This document shows, one piece after another, positions 32,842 to 42,050 of a DNA stretch of 64,000 bases. A program made the translations under genes and the position numbers. The notes under the pieces are model-generated. The model saw only the letters and a list, made by a program, of their open reading frames with translations, made no database searches and had not been told where the DNA came from. The DNA comes from Caryophanales bacterium UBA4682 (GTDB lineage Bacteria; Bacillota_I; Bacilli_A; RFN20; CAG-288), in NCBI GenBank assembly GCA_002404995.1, contig DHKY01000001.1:35422-99421 (forward strand), in the 5' to 3' direction. Each line of letters begins with the position of its first letter. Position 1 is the first letter of the stretch.

Positions 32842-34125
32842 ATGGTTATCACATTAGTCATAGATATCTTCGGAGATCCGAATAACGGAACTACCGTAAC
32901 AGCTAGGCGTACTGCCAGTTATCTCCAGGATTTAGGAAACGAAGTCCGTATCATCGGATGGATTTCACCAAAATCGGAGCCCGATTTTCTTAAAAGATTC
33001 AAAATCCTCCATTGCCGAAAAACAAAGTTTTCTAACCTCTCTGTCATTGCCGAGAACGGATTCACATTCGGAACAGCAACAGAAAAGGAAATCGCAGACT
33101 TTATCAAAGGAAGCGATGTTGTTCATCTATTTTTCCCGTTCCCGTTGGAAGCGAAGGCAAGAAAAGTCGCTAAGGCAAGGGGCATTGCAGTCACGAGTGC
33201 TTTCCATGTTCAGCCGGAAAATATTTCCTTTAATATCCACATGGGGAAAATTGCACCTGTCAACTTACTGATTTATCGTCTTTTCTATAACTGGCTTTAC
33301 AAGTTCACCCGTACTATTCATACCCCAAGTGAAACAAGGAAAGATTTAAGGGTAGAACATCATTATCCGAATTCAATCTACCCGATTTCCAACGGAAGGG
33401 TTCCCCGCTTCCATCCAAGGAAAGAAGAGAAACCTGCTGAACTCAAAGACAAATTCATAATTCTCATGGTTGGACGTCTTGCTGGAGAAAAGCGCCAGGA
33501 TTTAATCATCAAAGCCATCGGAAAATCAAAATACAACAAGAACATCCAACTGATTCTCTGTGGCCAGGGTCCGAAAAAGAAGCACTACAGGAAGCTATCC
33601 AAAAAGTATCTTGCGAATCCTTGCGAATTCCGTTTTGTGAAACAGAACGAACTAAGGAAAATCATCAATTTCTCTGATCTCTATATTCATGCTTCGGATG
33701 CGGAAAGCGAAGCCATAGCCTGTATCGAAGCCTTTGCCTGCGGAAAAGTGCCGGTCATCTCCGATTCAAAGTTCTCGGCGACAAATCACTTCTCCTTGGA
33801 CTCCCGCTGCCTCTTCAAGGCCGGAGATCCTGATTCCTTGAAAGACCGGATCGAATACTTCTACGAACATCCGGAAGTCAGGCCAGAGCTTTCGGAAAAG
33901 TACATCGAATTCTCAAAGACCTTCGATATCACAAACAAAGTCAAAGAACTTGATCAGAGGATGCTTGACGAATACAACAGGAACGAAGAGGACAAGAAGC
34001 TGAATCGTACCTATTACACTAGCATTGCCGAGCGCCGCCATCTCAAACGGGCTGCCAAAAAGGCAGGCATCAAGGATCCTTACATCGTCAAAAAAGACAT
34101 CTATCATCAGAAGAAACACAAATAG
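32842..34125 (+). CDS. GT4 glycosyltransferase
   Basis: 427 residues. GT-B fold with a Gly-rich start (VIDIFGDPNNG), LMVGRLAGEKRQD opening the C-terminal domain and the EX7E-type donor motif in ASDAESEAIACIEAFACG. The order is that of membrane-associated glycosyltransferases such as diacylglycerol glucosyltransferases, and the basic Lys-rich C-terminal tail fits peripheral membrane binding. Retaining mechanism expected. Acceptor unknown. Confidence 0.85.
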   Translation: MVITLVIDIFGDPNNGTTVTARRTASYLQDLGNEVRIIGWISPKSEPDFLKRFKILHCRKTKFSNLSVIAENGFTFGTATEKEIADFIKGSDVVHLFFPFPLEAKARKVAKARGIAVTSAFHVQPENISFNIHMGKIAPVNLLIYRLFYNWLYKFTRTIHTPSETRKDLRVEHHYPNSIYPISNGRVPRFHPRKEEKPAELKDKFIILMVGRLAGEKRQDLIIKAIGKSKYNKNIQLILCGQGPKKKHYRKLSKKYLANPCEFRFVKQNELRKIINFSDLYIHASDAESEAIACIEAFACGKVPVISDSKFSATNHFSLDSRCLFKAGDPDSLKDRIEYFYEHPEVRPELSEKYIEFSKTFDITNKVKELDQRMLDEYNRNEEDKKLNRTYYTSIAERRHLKRAAKKAGIKDPYIVKKDIYHQKKHK

Positions 34126-34150
34126 GCAGGGTGAACCCCGCCTATTTTAC
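34119..34150. terminator. Bidirectional terminator, GT4 / mutM-coaE
   Basis: AAATAGGC-A-GGG / CCC-C-GCCTATTT stem with a TGAA loop between convergent genes. Confidence 0.8.
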
Positions 34151-35529
34151 TTTTGTTTTTCTTTCCTGTCCTTGATAACATCGAGAACCTGTTTTTCGAG
34201 TTCTCTCTTCGTACCATCGCTTTTCAGAATATAATCCAATTCATGTCTGTGTTTATCGTAGGAATTAAGTCCATTGAAAAGAAGCTGCTTTGAATTTCCG
34301 CCTCTTTCTAAAAGATGTTTCAGCTGTTTTGTAGTCTCAACTCCAACTAAATACTGGAAGAGATCCTGCCTATGACTATCAAAAAGCAGTGGAACTTCTA
34401 CCGCGATGTCCTTATCATAGTTTTTATTCCTGAAATCAATGATTTTTTTCCGGACAAGATGATTGATATAGCTTAGATAACTTCTCTTGAATCCTGTGTC
34501 CTCTTTCAGGAGAAGAGTGATTTTTCCTTTATCCAAAGCTGGAGTGAAGATCATCGGGAACTTCTTCTTCAGAATAAGAAGCTCTTTCTCATCCTGGTAA
34601 AGAGAATGGACAATCTCATCACAGGAGAGTGTCAGGAACCCGTGCTTTCCAAAATAAGAAGTTGCTAAGGATTTTCCGGAAGCAATTTTACCGGTAACAC
34701 CGACCGTCAGTCCTAACCCCTGACAATGAGGGCAGAAGGAAGTCCCTCTTCCCGCTATGCTTCTCTTCCTGACTTTTGATTTTTTACACCGGAGGCATTC
34801 TTGCCCTTCCCGGTTATAGACAGCTAAAAGGTCCTGATATCCGCCTTTTACGTCCTGACTAGCCCGGTAACTGCGGACAGTAGAGCCATGGAAGTCGATT
34901 GCTTTCTTCAAAATGGCCTTTGCCCCTTCAAGAATCAGGCCGACTTCTTTTTCTGATAAAGAGGAGGCTTTTCTAAAGGGAACAACCTTTGCATAGAAAC
35001 ATATTTCATCAGCATAGATATTCCCGATTCCACACCTGATGCTCTGATCAAGAAGAACTTCTTTGATCCTCTTGTTCTTTTTATGAATCCTTTGGTAGAG
35101 TTCTTTTGAGTTCTTGATTTCGAAAGGTTCCTTCCCAAGTACAGAGAGCGGTCCATCTTCTGTCTCATTCAGATAATAGACAACACCGAATTTTCGAACA
35201 TCGTAAAACGCAAGTCCGTTCTCATCCTCTTCAAACGGAAGGAAAAGCGATAAATGGGCAAGGGAATGATGTTCCTTATTGACAAGATAAAGCTTGCCTT
35301 CCCTCCGAAGATGAAAGATGAGCTTCTTATTCTCGGAAAGATGGAACAGCAGGTACTTGCCTTTTCGAGACAAAGAAAGAATTTTCTTTCCTCCTAAGCT
35401 TTCTTCAAAATCAGAAAGAGGAGTCCTGACCCTCTTCTTAAAATAAATCAAAGGAGCAGAGAAAGTCTTTCCGATAACTTTTTTCTCAAGCTGTCGTAAG
35501 ACAGTTTCAACTTCTGGCAGTTCTGGCAT
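34147..35529 (-). CDS. MutM-CoaE fusion: formamidopyrimidine-DNA glycosylase joined to dephospho-CoA kinase
   Basis: 460 residues in one uninterrupted frame from the ATG at 35529. Residues 1-270 are a complete MutM: catalytic Pro2-Glu3 (MPELPEVETV), Lys58, Asn170 in GIGNIYADE and the zinc finger C245-C248-C266-C269. Residues 273-460 are CoaE: P-loop GVTGKIASGKS (277-287), LSCDEIVH (Asp304) and VEVPLLFD. MutM excises 8-oxoguanine; CoaE phosphorylates dephospho-CoA. The linker is only about 3 residues, and each half is close to the normal length of a separate protein. The start overlaps the polA stop (TGATG). In many Firmicutes mutM and coaE are neighbours after polA, so loss of one stop would create this. 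Confidence 0.9.
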   Translation of the reverse strand: MPELPEVETVLRQLEKKVIGKTFSAPLIYFKKRVRTPLSDFEESLGGKKILSLSRKGKYLLFHLSENKKLIFHLRREGKLYLVNKEHHSLAHLSLFLPFEEDENGLAFYDVRKFGVVYYLNETEDGPLSVLGKEPFEIKNSKELYQRIHKKNKRIKEVLLDQSIRCGIGNIYADEICFYAKVVPFRKASSLSEKEVGLILEGAKAILKKAIDFHGSTVRSYRASQDVKGGYQDLLAVYNREGQECLRCKKSKVRKRSIAGRGTSFCPHCQGLGLTVGVTGKIASGKSLATSYFGKHGFLTLSCDEIVHSLYQDEKELLILKKKFPMIFTPALDKGKITLLLKEDTGFKRSYLSYINHLVRKKIIDFRNKNYDKDIAVEVPLLFDSHRQDLFQYLVGVETTKQLKHLLERGGNSKQLLFNGLNSYDKHRHELDYILKSDGTKRELEKQVLDVIKDRKEKQK

Positions 35530-38144
35530 CAGTGGACCTCGTACCAAGTATGAGCAGACTCGCCATCGACTTTGAGCGGAACCGACAAATCCATAGCGTG
35601 TTCCCTAGTATAGACAAGTTTGGGCTGGATAATCTCAAGCTCCTCTTTAGGGACCTTGAAAAGAAGTTCATCGTGGATTTGGAGAATAATTTTCGTCTTA
35701 TAGTTCTTCAGAAGCTCGTTAACCTTAATCCTGCTGATTTTCCTCAAGTCGGCAGCCGATCCCTGGATCACACTATTGACACTGGCCCGTTCCGAAAACC
35801 TCCGCCTAACACGATTGGTGGAATTGATATCTTTGAGATAACGTCTCCGGTTCAGAATCGTCTTGACATAGCCAAGCTTTCTAGCGCTTTCAATACAGCC
35901 CTGTTCAAACTCATCCAGACCTTCGAAAGTTTCCTTGAATTGACTGATCAGTTCCTTCGCCTCTCCGTTGGAAATCGAAAGCTGCTCCGAGAGACCATGG
36001 GCGGAAATACCATAGACAATACCGAAATTGACTGCTTTTGCACGGCGCCGCCTCTCAGGGGTCACCTCATCAAAAGGAACATGGAAGACGCGGCTTGCAG
36101 TCGCCGTGTGAATATCCTGTCCTTCCTTGAAAATTTCAACTAAAGTCTTGATTTTCCCAATATGGGCAAGCCTGCGGAGTTCAATCTGTGAATAGTCCAA
36201 AGACAGCCTATAGTATTCATCTTCTGGATAGAAGAAGGCTTTTCGGATGCTCTTGCCTTCCTCATCCCGGATAGAGATATTCTGAAGGTTCGGTTCACTC
36301 CTGCTAAGACGCCCGGTAGCCGTGAGTGCCTGATTGTACAGAGCATGGATCTTTCCATCGCTCTGGACATGGTCTGGAAGAGAAGAAGTATAACCAGTGA
36401 CAAGCTTAGCATATTTACGGTACTGAATAATCAAGGGGACAATCGGATGGTCTTCGCTGTGCGCAAGAAGGACTTCGATTCCCGTGCCTTTTTCGCCCTT
36501 GCTTCGCTGGATTCCAAGTTCAGTAAAAAGAAGCTGTTCGATCTGCTTCGGCGAAGAAATCTTGAATTCCTTTCCAGCATAGGAGTAAATCTGCTGTTCC
36601 AAAGAAGAGAGGATTTTCTTATATTCTTCATCGATTTCCTGTAAAGTAGGCTTATCCCTTGGGAAGCCTTCGATTTCCATCGAGGCAAGAATCGCGGAAA
36701 GAGGAAGCTCGACTTTTGAGAAAAGTTCCGTTTCCTGGTTTTCCTCTAGTTTCTTCCTGACTTTGTCTTTCAGATGAACCGTATGATAGATGCTCTGTCC
36801 AGCAAGGTTCTTATTGACATCCAAAGAAATGTCATAGCTTAGGAAAAGGGTGGCACGCTTTTGCCCGGCATCGGGATTGAGAAGGTAGGATGCTAGAAGC
36901 AAATCAAAGGCGACTCCCTTGATTTTCGGGTAATGATACCGGTTGAGAAGAACAAGAAGCCCCTTCCTGTCATAGACAGAAGTCGCCTTCTTTTCATCGG
37001 ATAAGAAAGCAGCAAAGGCTTGGTCTTTATTGGCATCTTCGTTTGACAATAAATAAATCGTTTCTTTCCCAGCTAATGCAAATCCATAAAGTACAGATGT
37101 ATTTTCGTTTTCACTGCTGGAATCATAAGTGATTCCAAGAATCTCTTCTTTGATTTCACTTAAAGAATGAATCCGAACTTCATTCAAGCTCGGAAGAGGT
37201 TCTTCCTCCACTGCCTCAAACAGTGTCCTTTGATGAGAAGAAAGATCATCCTCTAACCCCGGCCTTTTATCCATCTGGGAGATAAACTTCGACAACTGGT
37301 ACTTTGTATAGAACTGGCTCAGCTTCGATTTAAGATACGGAGCATATTTGCTCTTATCGTAGTCTTCCGACCTATCGACATCCGTCTTAATAGTAGCAAG
37401 TTCTTTGCAGAATCTTGCAGTCTCTTCGCCGGCCAAAAGCTTCTGACATTGTTTAGACGAAGGATTTTCTTTGGCATACTTCCTGATTCCATCCAAGTCA
37501 TGATATTCGTCAAGCAGCTTCCTAGTCGTTTTTTCTCCGATTCCAGGAATGCCCTTATAGTTATCGCTGGGGTCACCGGCAATACCCTTGAAATCCGGAA
37601 TCTGGCAAGGATAAAGACCCCTGAGTTCCTTTAAGTTATCTTTTGTATAAGTGATAGTCTCCGTCAATCCGCGTTTCAGCCTGACTAAAGAAATCTTCTC
37701 CGAGAAATCAAGGAGCTGGAGGAAATCCTTATCGGAAGTGTAGAGAACAACTTCATCACCCTTTCCAGCAGCATAGCGGGCCCTAGATCCCGCTAAATCA
37801 TCTCCCTCTAATCCGACTCTTTCATCCCAGAAAATATTCCTTGCTGTCAGCCTTTCTCTTGCTAATGGCATCTGGGCAACAAGGTCGTCCGGGGCCTTGC
37901 TACGCTGTGCCTTATAGTCTTTGAACTCCTGTTTCCGGAACGTCGGCTCTCCAGTGTCAAAGCTGACAAAGACATGATCATTATCCTTGGCATCCGATTT
38001 GATTTTCTTAATCCTGTTATGGAAGGCATAAATTGCATTGACCGGAATGCCATCCTTGGTCCGCCTGATTTCGCCCGTGTAAGCAGTGGAATAATAAGCA
38101 CGGAACAATAAGGAGTTTCCGTCAACGATGATTGTTTTTGACAT
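35529..38144 (-). CDS. polA: DNA polymerase I
   Basis: 871 residues. 5' nuclease domain (about 1-290: IIVDGNSLLFRAYY, VSFDTGEPTFRK, EGDDLAGS, YTSDKDFLQLL), a middle domain that lacks the DxE exonuclease signature, and a complete polymerase domain (LSRSEPNLQNIS, DYSQIELR, AKAVNFGIVYG, QIHDELLF). It fills gaps and removes Okazaki primers without proofreading, as in Bacillus. It starts 5 bp after the dnaE stop and overlaps mutM-coaE by one base. Confidence 0.96.
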   Translation of the reverse strand: MSKTIIVDGNSLLFRAYYSTAYTGEIRRTKDGIPVNAIYAFHNRIKKIKSDAKDNDHVFVSFDTGEPTFRKQEFKDYKAQRSKAPDDLVAQMPLARERLTARNIFWDERVGLEGDDLAGSRARYAAGKGDEVVLYTSDKDFLQLLDFSEKISLVRLKRGLTETITYTKDNLKELRGLYPCQIPDFKGIAGDPSDNYKGIPGIGEKTTRKLLDEYHDLDGIRKYAKENPSSKQCQKLLAGEETARFCKELATIKTDVDRSEDYDKSKYAPYLKSKLSQFYTKYQLSKFISQMDKRPGLEDDLSSHQRTLFEAVEEEPLPSLNEVRIHSLSEIKEEILGITYDSSSENENTSVLYGFALAGKETIYLLSNEDANKDQAFAAFLSDEKKATSVYDRKGLLVLLNRYHYPKIKGVAFDLLLASYLLNPDAGQKRATLFLSYDISLDVNKNLAGQSIYHTVHLKDKVRKKLEENQETELFSKVELPLSAILASMEIEGFPRDKPTLQEIDEEYKKILSSLEQQIYSYAGKEFKISSPKQIEQLLFTELGIQRSKGEKGTGIEVLLAHSEDHPIVPLIIQYRKYAKLVTGYTSSLPDHVQSDGKIHALYNQALTATGRLSRSEPNLQNISIRDEEGKSIRKAFFYPEDEYYRLSLDYSQIELRRLAHIGKIKTLVEIFKEGQDIHTATASRVFHVPFDEVTPERRRRAKAVNFGIVYGISAHGLSEQLSISNGEAKELISQFKETFEGLDEFEQGCIESARKLGYVKTILNRRRYLKDINSTNRVRRRFSERASVNSVIQGSAADLRKISRIKVNELLKNYKTKIILQIHDELLFKVPKEELEIIQPKLVYTREHAMDLSVPLKVDGESAHTWYEVH

Positions 38145-38149
38145 GATAG

Positions 38150-41092
38150 TTATTTTTCTTCCTTTCCAAGATATATACAGTTATGCGGATAAAGATAGGA
38201 CTTACCTTTTACAACTTCGTCTTCCTTGATGAGAAGGATACCTCCTTTTTCAGCATTTTTCCTCCCTGGCAGTACTGCCTTGTACTCTTCGACTTCCTTG
38301 ATAATGGTAACCCTTCCCTTCGTTTCAAGATATGAAGTATCCGAAATGATAAAAGTCTTGTACCCCTTCTTATAGCAAAGAGCAGAGAGCGGCCTAGACC
38401 TGATGATTCCAAGCCTATCCTTTTCAAGGCTTAATCGGATTCCGTAATCTTCTTTGCTTTGTTTTAAGGAAGGTACCTGATCAACAGGGAAGGACATCGA
38501 AGCATACGACCTATACAAAAATAGATTCTTCTTCCTTTCTTCACGATAGGAGCTAAGAGAGTCAAAGGCACCTGCTTCAATCAAGGAGGTCAATGTCTTA
38601 GTAGAGCCATCATTCCTCTTTCCATCCCTCTTTACAAAAAAGTCATAATAAGAAGAAAAGAAACCTTTTTCCTTCCGGACATCTACAATCAAGGAAAGAA
38701 GCTTCTTATCGCATTGCTTGATAACAGAAAGCGGTATGAAGCACTTATCTCCTGTAAGAAGATAATCGTCAACGCCAGAAGAATTAATATCCGGACGGTT
38801 CCTCTTAATCTTATTGTCTTTCAGTTCCTGCCTGAGCTGAAGAGACTTAGAGGAGCCTAGGCTATTGCTTGAAAAAGCCGCTTCATAGAATTCCTTTGGA
38901 TAATTAGCTTTATAGTAAAGGAGTTCATAGGTCAGATAAGCATAGCAGTAGGCATGGGATTTATTGAATCCGTAACCGGCGAATTTCAAAACATCTTCGT
39001 AGATGCTCTTGGCAAGATCTTCTCTGACCCCGTTTTTCTTTGCGCCTTGATAGAAAAGAGGCTCATACTGTTTCCTCTTATCGACATCCTTTTTGGAGAT
39101 TGCTCTCCGGAATAAATCGGCGTCGCTGGAAGTGAAGGAGGCCAAAGCGACAACCGCATTCCTGACTTGTTCCTGGTAAATCCTGATTCCATAGGTGTCT
39201 CTTAGAATAGGTTCCAGCAGAGGAGACTTGTATTCGATTTTCTCCCTTCCTTTTTTCCGTTTGGCAAAAGAAGAAATATAGTTCCTCGGTCCCGGACGGT
39301 AAAGAGCAAGAAGACTAGCGATATCCTTAAAAGAATCCGGATGAATCTCCTCGATTGCCTTACGGAACCCATAGGAGTTATCTAGTTGGAAAATCCTAGC
39401 AAGATGAAGCGAATTCATCTCCTCATAGGTTTTCTTGTTTTCCAAATCATTCCTAATATCGGGAAGCACTTTTCCATTCTTTTTGATCCGTTCTTCGATT
39501 TCTCTGATAAAAGAAAGGTTGCTTAGTGAAAGTATATCGACTTTAAGATATCCAAGTCGTTCCATATATGGATATTCATAAAGGACCGTGCCAGAGATTC
39601 CTTTACTCCTTGGAACATTCTTGTAGATTTCATCCTGGGAGAGAATGACACCAGCTGCATGAATCGATGTGTTGATAGGAAGTCCAATGAAAAGAGATGC
39701 CCGTCGCACCAGAGAAGAGTAATATTCATCCTTCCTTAAAGAATCATATCTGTCTTTTTGGTAATATCGCCTCTGTTCCTTGGCAGAAGCAAAATCTTCC
39801 GCTTGTTCTGGAAGAAGAGAAGTCAACGGCTTTAAACGGGAGGCAGAGTAACCGAGCGCTGTTCCAATCAGGTTGATTGCAGAACGTGGCTTCAAGCAGG
39901 AAAAAGTCACGATTTCTCCGCAACGGCTTTCTCCGTATCTTTGCTTAAGATAGGAAACCACTTCGCTTCTTCTCGTGTCCTCAAAGTCCCTGTCGATATC
40001 CGGCCTTGTCTTGCGCTTCGGATTCAGGAAACGTTCAAAGGACAGTGAATACTTCCTAGGATCCATCTGTGTGATATTCAGGGCATAACTAACTAAGGAA
40101 CCACCTGCCGAACCACGTCCCGGTCCGACATAGATGCCTTCATTTCTTGCATGATTCACATAATCTTCAACGAGCAGGAAATAAGAAGAAAAGTTCCTCT
40201 TTTTGATAACGGAAAGCTCATACTGAAGCCGTTCTTTGTATTCCGATGGGATTTCCTTGCCCATGAATCGATTACGAAGACCTTGAACTGCCTTTTCCGA
40301 AAGAAGCTCATCCGAATGGTCAAAGGAAATCCTCGAACCCCGTTTTGCAAAGAAGGAAAAATCTGTTTTGTCTGCAATGTCATCAGCAGCTTTGATTTCT
40401 TTTTCCCGATATGTTTTTCCAATGCCCTGATTAGAAAGAATAAATTCAGGACCTACTTCACTGCCATCCTGATATTTTTCTTTTTTCCGTGCTGCATTGA
40501 ACAGACGGTAAGAACCAGCATCATTCTTGAAAAGATATCTTGCACAAGGAAAAGCAACAGACTGATATTCCCTTTCATCGATAAAATGGAAAAGTAATGG
40601 GGATTCTTCCCTGTCTGCCTTGCTTTCTAGCCTAAGGCCAAGGTAGAAATCATCCTGAAAGATTCTCTTAAATAATGTAAGTTCCTTCGAGATCCTTGTC
40701 TGGTATTCTTCTTGATAAAAAAGTGGATCGTTCCTGCAAAGGACAAGAATCAGGCCTTCCTTGTGAGATGCAAGAGAATCTGTTCCATACTTGTCCCTCT
40801 TTTTTGAAAGAAGATCACAGAGATTCTTGTACCCATTCTCGTTTTTGATATAAAGAACAGCATCATACTTCTCTCGCACAGCTGAAGACAGAGAAACACG
40901 GAGGCCGAAAACAGGCTTAATTCCTTCCTTTGCGCAAGCATCAGCGAAAGAAGGAAATGCATACCTATTACGGTCCGCAATGCCGAGAGAAGTATATCCA
41001 AGTTCTTTTCCCCGGCTAACATAAGAAGCAGGGAGAATAATCGATTCTCCGAAATCATACGCGGTAATTGTATTCAGTGGAAGAAAAGGCAT
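38150..41092 (-). CDS. dnaE: DNA polymerase III alpha subunit, DnaE type
   Basis: 980 residues from the ATG at 41092; an open extension of 56 codons upstream is hydrophobic, non-conserved and crosses the rlmB promoter. Polymerase palm Asp residues are in RPDIDRDFED and KVDILSL; GPGRGSAGGSLVSYALNI and GFNKSHAYCYAYLTYELLYYK are present as shorter conserved blocks. The N-terminal PHP domain is degenerate: the usual HxH start reads NTITAYD and TDHG reads ADRN, so metal binding is lost. The C-terminal OB part is short. Works as the DnaE partner polymerase at the replication fork, probably beside PolC, which is not in this window. Confidence 0.93.
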   Translation of the reverse strand: MPFLPLNTITAYDFGESIILPASYVSRGKELGYTSLGIADRNRYAFPSFADACAKEGIKPVFGLRVSLSSAVREKYDAVLYIKNENGYKNLCDLLSKKRDKYGTDSLASHKEGLILVLCRNDPLFYQEEYQTRISKELTLFKRIFQDDFYLGLRLESKADREESPLLFHFIDEREYQSVAFPCARYLFKNDAGSYRLFNAARKKEKYQDGSEVGPEFILSNQGIGKTYREKEIKAADDIADKTDFSFFAKRGSRISFDHSDELLSEKAVQGLRNRFMGKEIPSEYKERLQYELSVIKKRNFSSYFLLVEDYVNHARNEGIYVGPGRGSAGGSLVSYALNITQMDPRKYSLSFERFLNPKRKTRPDIDRDFEDTRRSEVVSYLKQRYGESRCGEIVTFSCLKPRSAINLIGTALGYSASRLKPLTSLLPEQAEDFASAKEQRRYYQKDRYDSLRKDEYYSSLVRRASLFIGLPINTSIHAAGVILSQDEIYKNVPRSKGISGTVLYEYPYMERLGYLKVDILSLSNLSFIREIEERIKKNGKVLPDIRNDLENKKTYEEMNSLHLARIFQLDNSYGFRKAIEEIHPDSFKDIASLLALYRPGPRNYISSFAKRKKGREKIEYKSPLLEPILRDTYGIRIYQEQVRNAVVALASFTSSDADLFRRAISKKDVDKRKQYEPLFYQGAKKNGVREDLAKSIYEDVLKFAGYGFNKSHAYCYAYLTYELLYYKANYPKEFYEAAFSSNSLGSSKSLQLRQELKDNKIKRNRPDINSSGVDDYLLTGDKCFIPLSVIKQCDKKLLSLIVDVRKEKGFFSSYYDFFVKRDGKRNDGSTKTLTSLIEAGAFDSLSSYREERKKNLFLYRSYASMSFPVDQVPSLKQSKEDYGIRLSLEKDRLGIIRSRPLSALCYKKGYKTFIISDTSYLETKGRVTIIKEVEEYKAVLPGRKNAEKGGILLIKEDEVVKGKSYLYPHNCIYLGKEEK

Positions 41093-41098
41093 ACTTAA

Positions 41099-41104
41099 AT
41101 TATA
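41099..41104 (-). promoter_or_regulatory. -10 box giving a leaderless dnaE mRNA
   Basis: TATAAT on the minus strand, exactly 6 nt before the ATG at 41092. Expected +1 is the start codon. No SD and a weak -35. Confidence 0.5.
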
Positions 41105-41200
41105 CCCTACTTTCTGCTTATCCCCATTGTTATAAAAGTAAATGTTTCCATCTTTTCGTTTCAGAAACAAACAGAAAAAAAGAAAAATATCGATGGTTGT

Positions 41201-41229
41201 TTGCCTAACGAATAAAATTGTCGTATAGT
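41201..41229 (+). promoter_or_regulatory. rlmB promoter
   Basis: -35 TTGCCT (41201-41206), 17-bp spacer, -10 TATAGT (41224-41229); leader of about 23 nt containing GTGAGGG. Confidence 0.6.
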
Positions 41230-41258
41230 TTAGTAGCACTAGTGAGGGCCATGCCAAC

Positions 41259-41996
41259 ATGGATAAGAATATTGTCTTCGGTAAAATTCCGGTTAAAAAC
41301 GCTCTGCTTGGTACCCGGAAACCAATACATGTCTTTTTAAACCAAGCACATCCGGATCAGGAAATCCTTCAGTTAGCCAAGCAGAAAAACGTTCCTGTAA
41401 AGAGGGTTTCTTTGGAAGCCCTTGGTTCTTTATGCGATCATAGGAATCATCAAGGAGCAATCTGCTCGAGGCCTCAGTTCCGTTATTCAGAGCTTAACGA
41501 AGTCCTTTCATCCGTCAAGGAGAAAGAGAATTCCACTATCATCAGGTTGGATGGAATAGAAGACCCAGTGAATTTCGGATCCATCATCCGTTCATCGACC
41601 GCTTTTGATGTCGATGCCATCATCATAGGAAAGAACCGCCAGGTCCAGGTCACAGCCACCGTTTCAAAAATCGCAACCGGTGGCGAGGAAATCATTCCGA
41701 TTGTTCAAGTGACAAACCTGAATCAAACCATCAATACCCTGAAAAAGAACGGCTACTGGATTGTTTCCTGTGCTGGAGAAGGAAATGACGTTTATGACGA
41801 AATCGATTATCGTGGAAAAATCGTCCTTGTCATCGGTTCCGAAGGTTTCGGAGTCTCCCGTTTGGTTCGGGAAAATTCCGACTTCATCGCGTCAATTCCG
41901 TTGCCTGGAAAAGTAAAGGCACTCAATGCCTCCATTGCTGCCGCCGTTTTCTTAGCGCAAGTCAATTCCAGCCGACGACATCCGAAAAAGAAATAA
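41259..41996 (+). CDS. rlmB: 23S rRNA 2'-O-methyltransferase RlmB-like (SpoU/TrmH family)
   Basis: 245 residues. N-terminal substrate-binding domain, then the SPOUT knot with DGIEDPVNFGSIIRSS, VIGSEGFGVSRLV and IPLPGKVKALNASIAAAV, the three TrmH motifs. Expected to methylate a 23S rRNA guanosine ribose. In Bacillus the homologous rlmB precedes yacP and sigH; here a sigma-like gene follows directly, supporting the assignment. Confidence 0.9.
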   Translation: MDKNIVFGKIPVKNALLGTRKPIHVFLNQAHPDQEILQLAKQKNVPVKRVSLEALGSLCDHRNHQGAICSRPQFRYSELNEVLSSVKEKENSTIIRLDGIEDPVNFGSIIRSSTAFDVDAIIIGKNRQVQVTATVSKIATGGEEIIPIVQVTNLNQTINTLKKNGYWIVSCAGEGNDVYDEIDYRGKIVLVIGSEGFGVSRLVRENSDFIASIPLPGKVKALNASIAAAVFLAQVNSSRRHPKKK

Positions 41997-42016
41997 TTAT
42001 TGAAATAATAAATTGC

Positions 42017-42050
42017 AAAAGGAGAGAACCGGCAAAAGCCGGAAACGAAT
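42017..42050 (+). promoter_or_regulatory. SD separated from the start codon by a hairpin
   Basis: AAAAGGAGAG (42017-42026) is followed by CCGGC-AAAA-GCCGG (42029-42042) and then the ATG at 42051. The linear spacing is too long for initiation; folding of the hairpin would bring the SD within about 12 nt. Confidence 0.4.

Noticed and set aside
40151..40597. 148-codon open frame on the plus strand inside dnaE
   Set aside because: Antisense to conserved polymerase sequence, Cys/Phe-rich, no start signals.
41093..41260. N-terminal extension of dnaE by 56 codons
   Set aside because: Hydrophobic, non-conserved, runs through the rlmB promoter, and a TATAAT lies right before the internal ATG.
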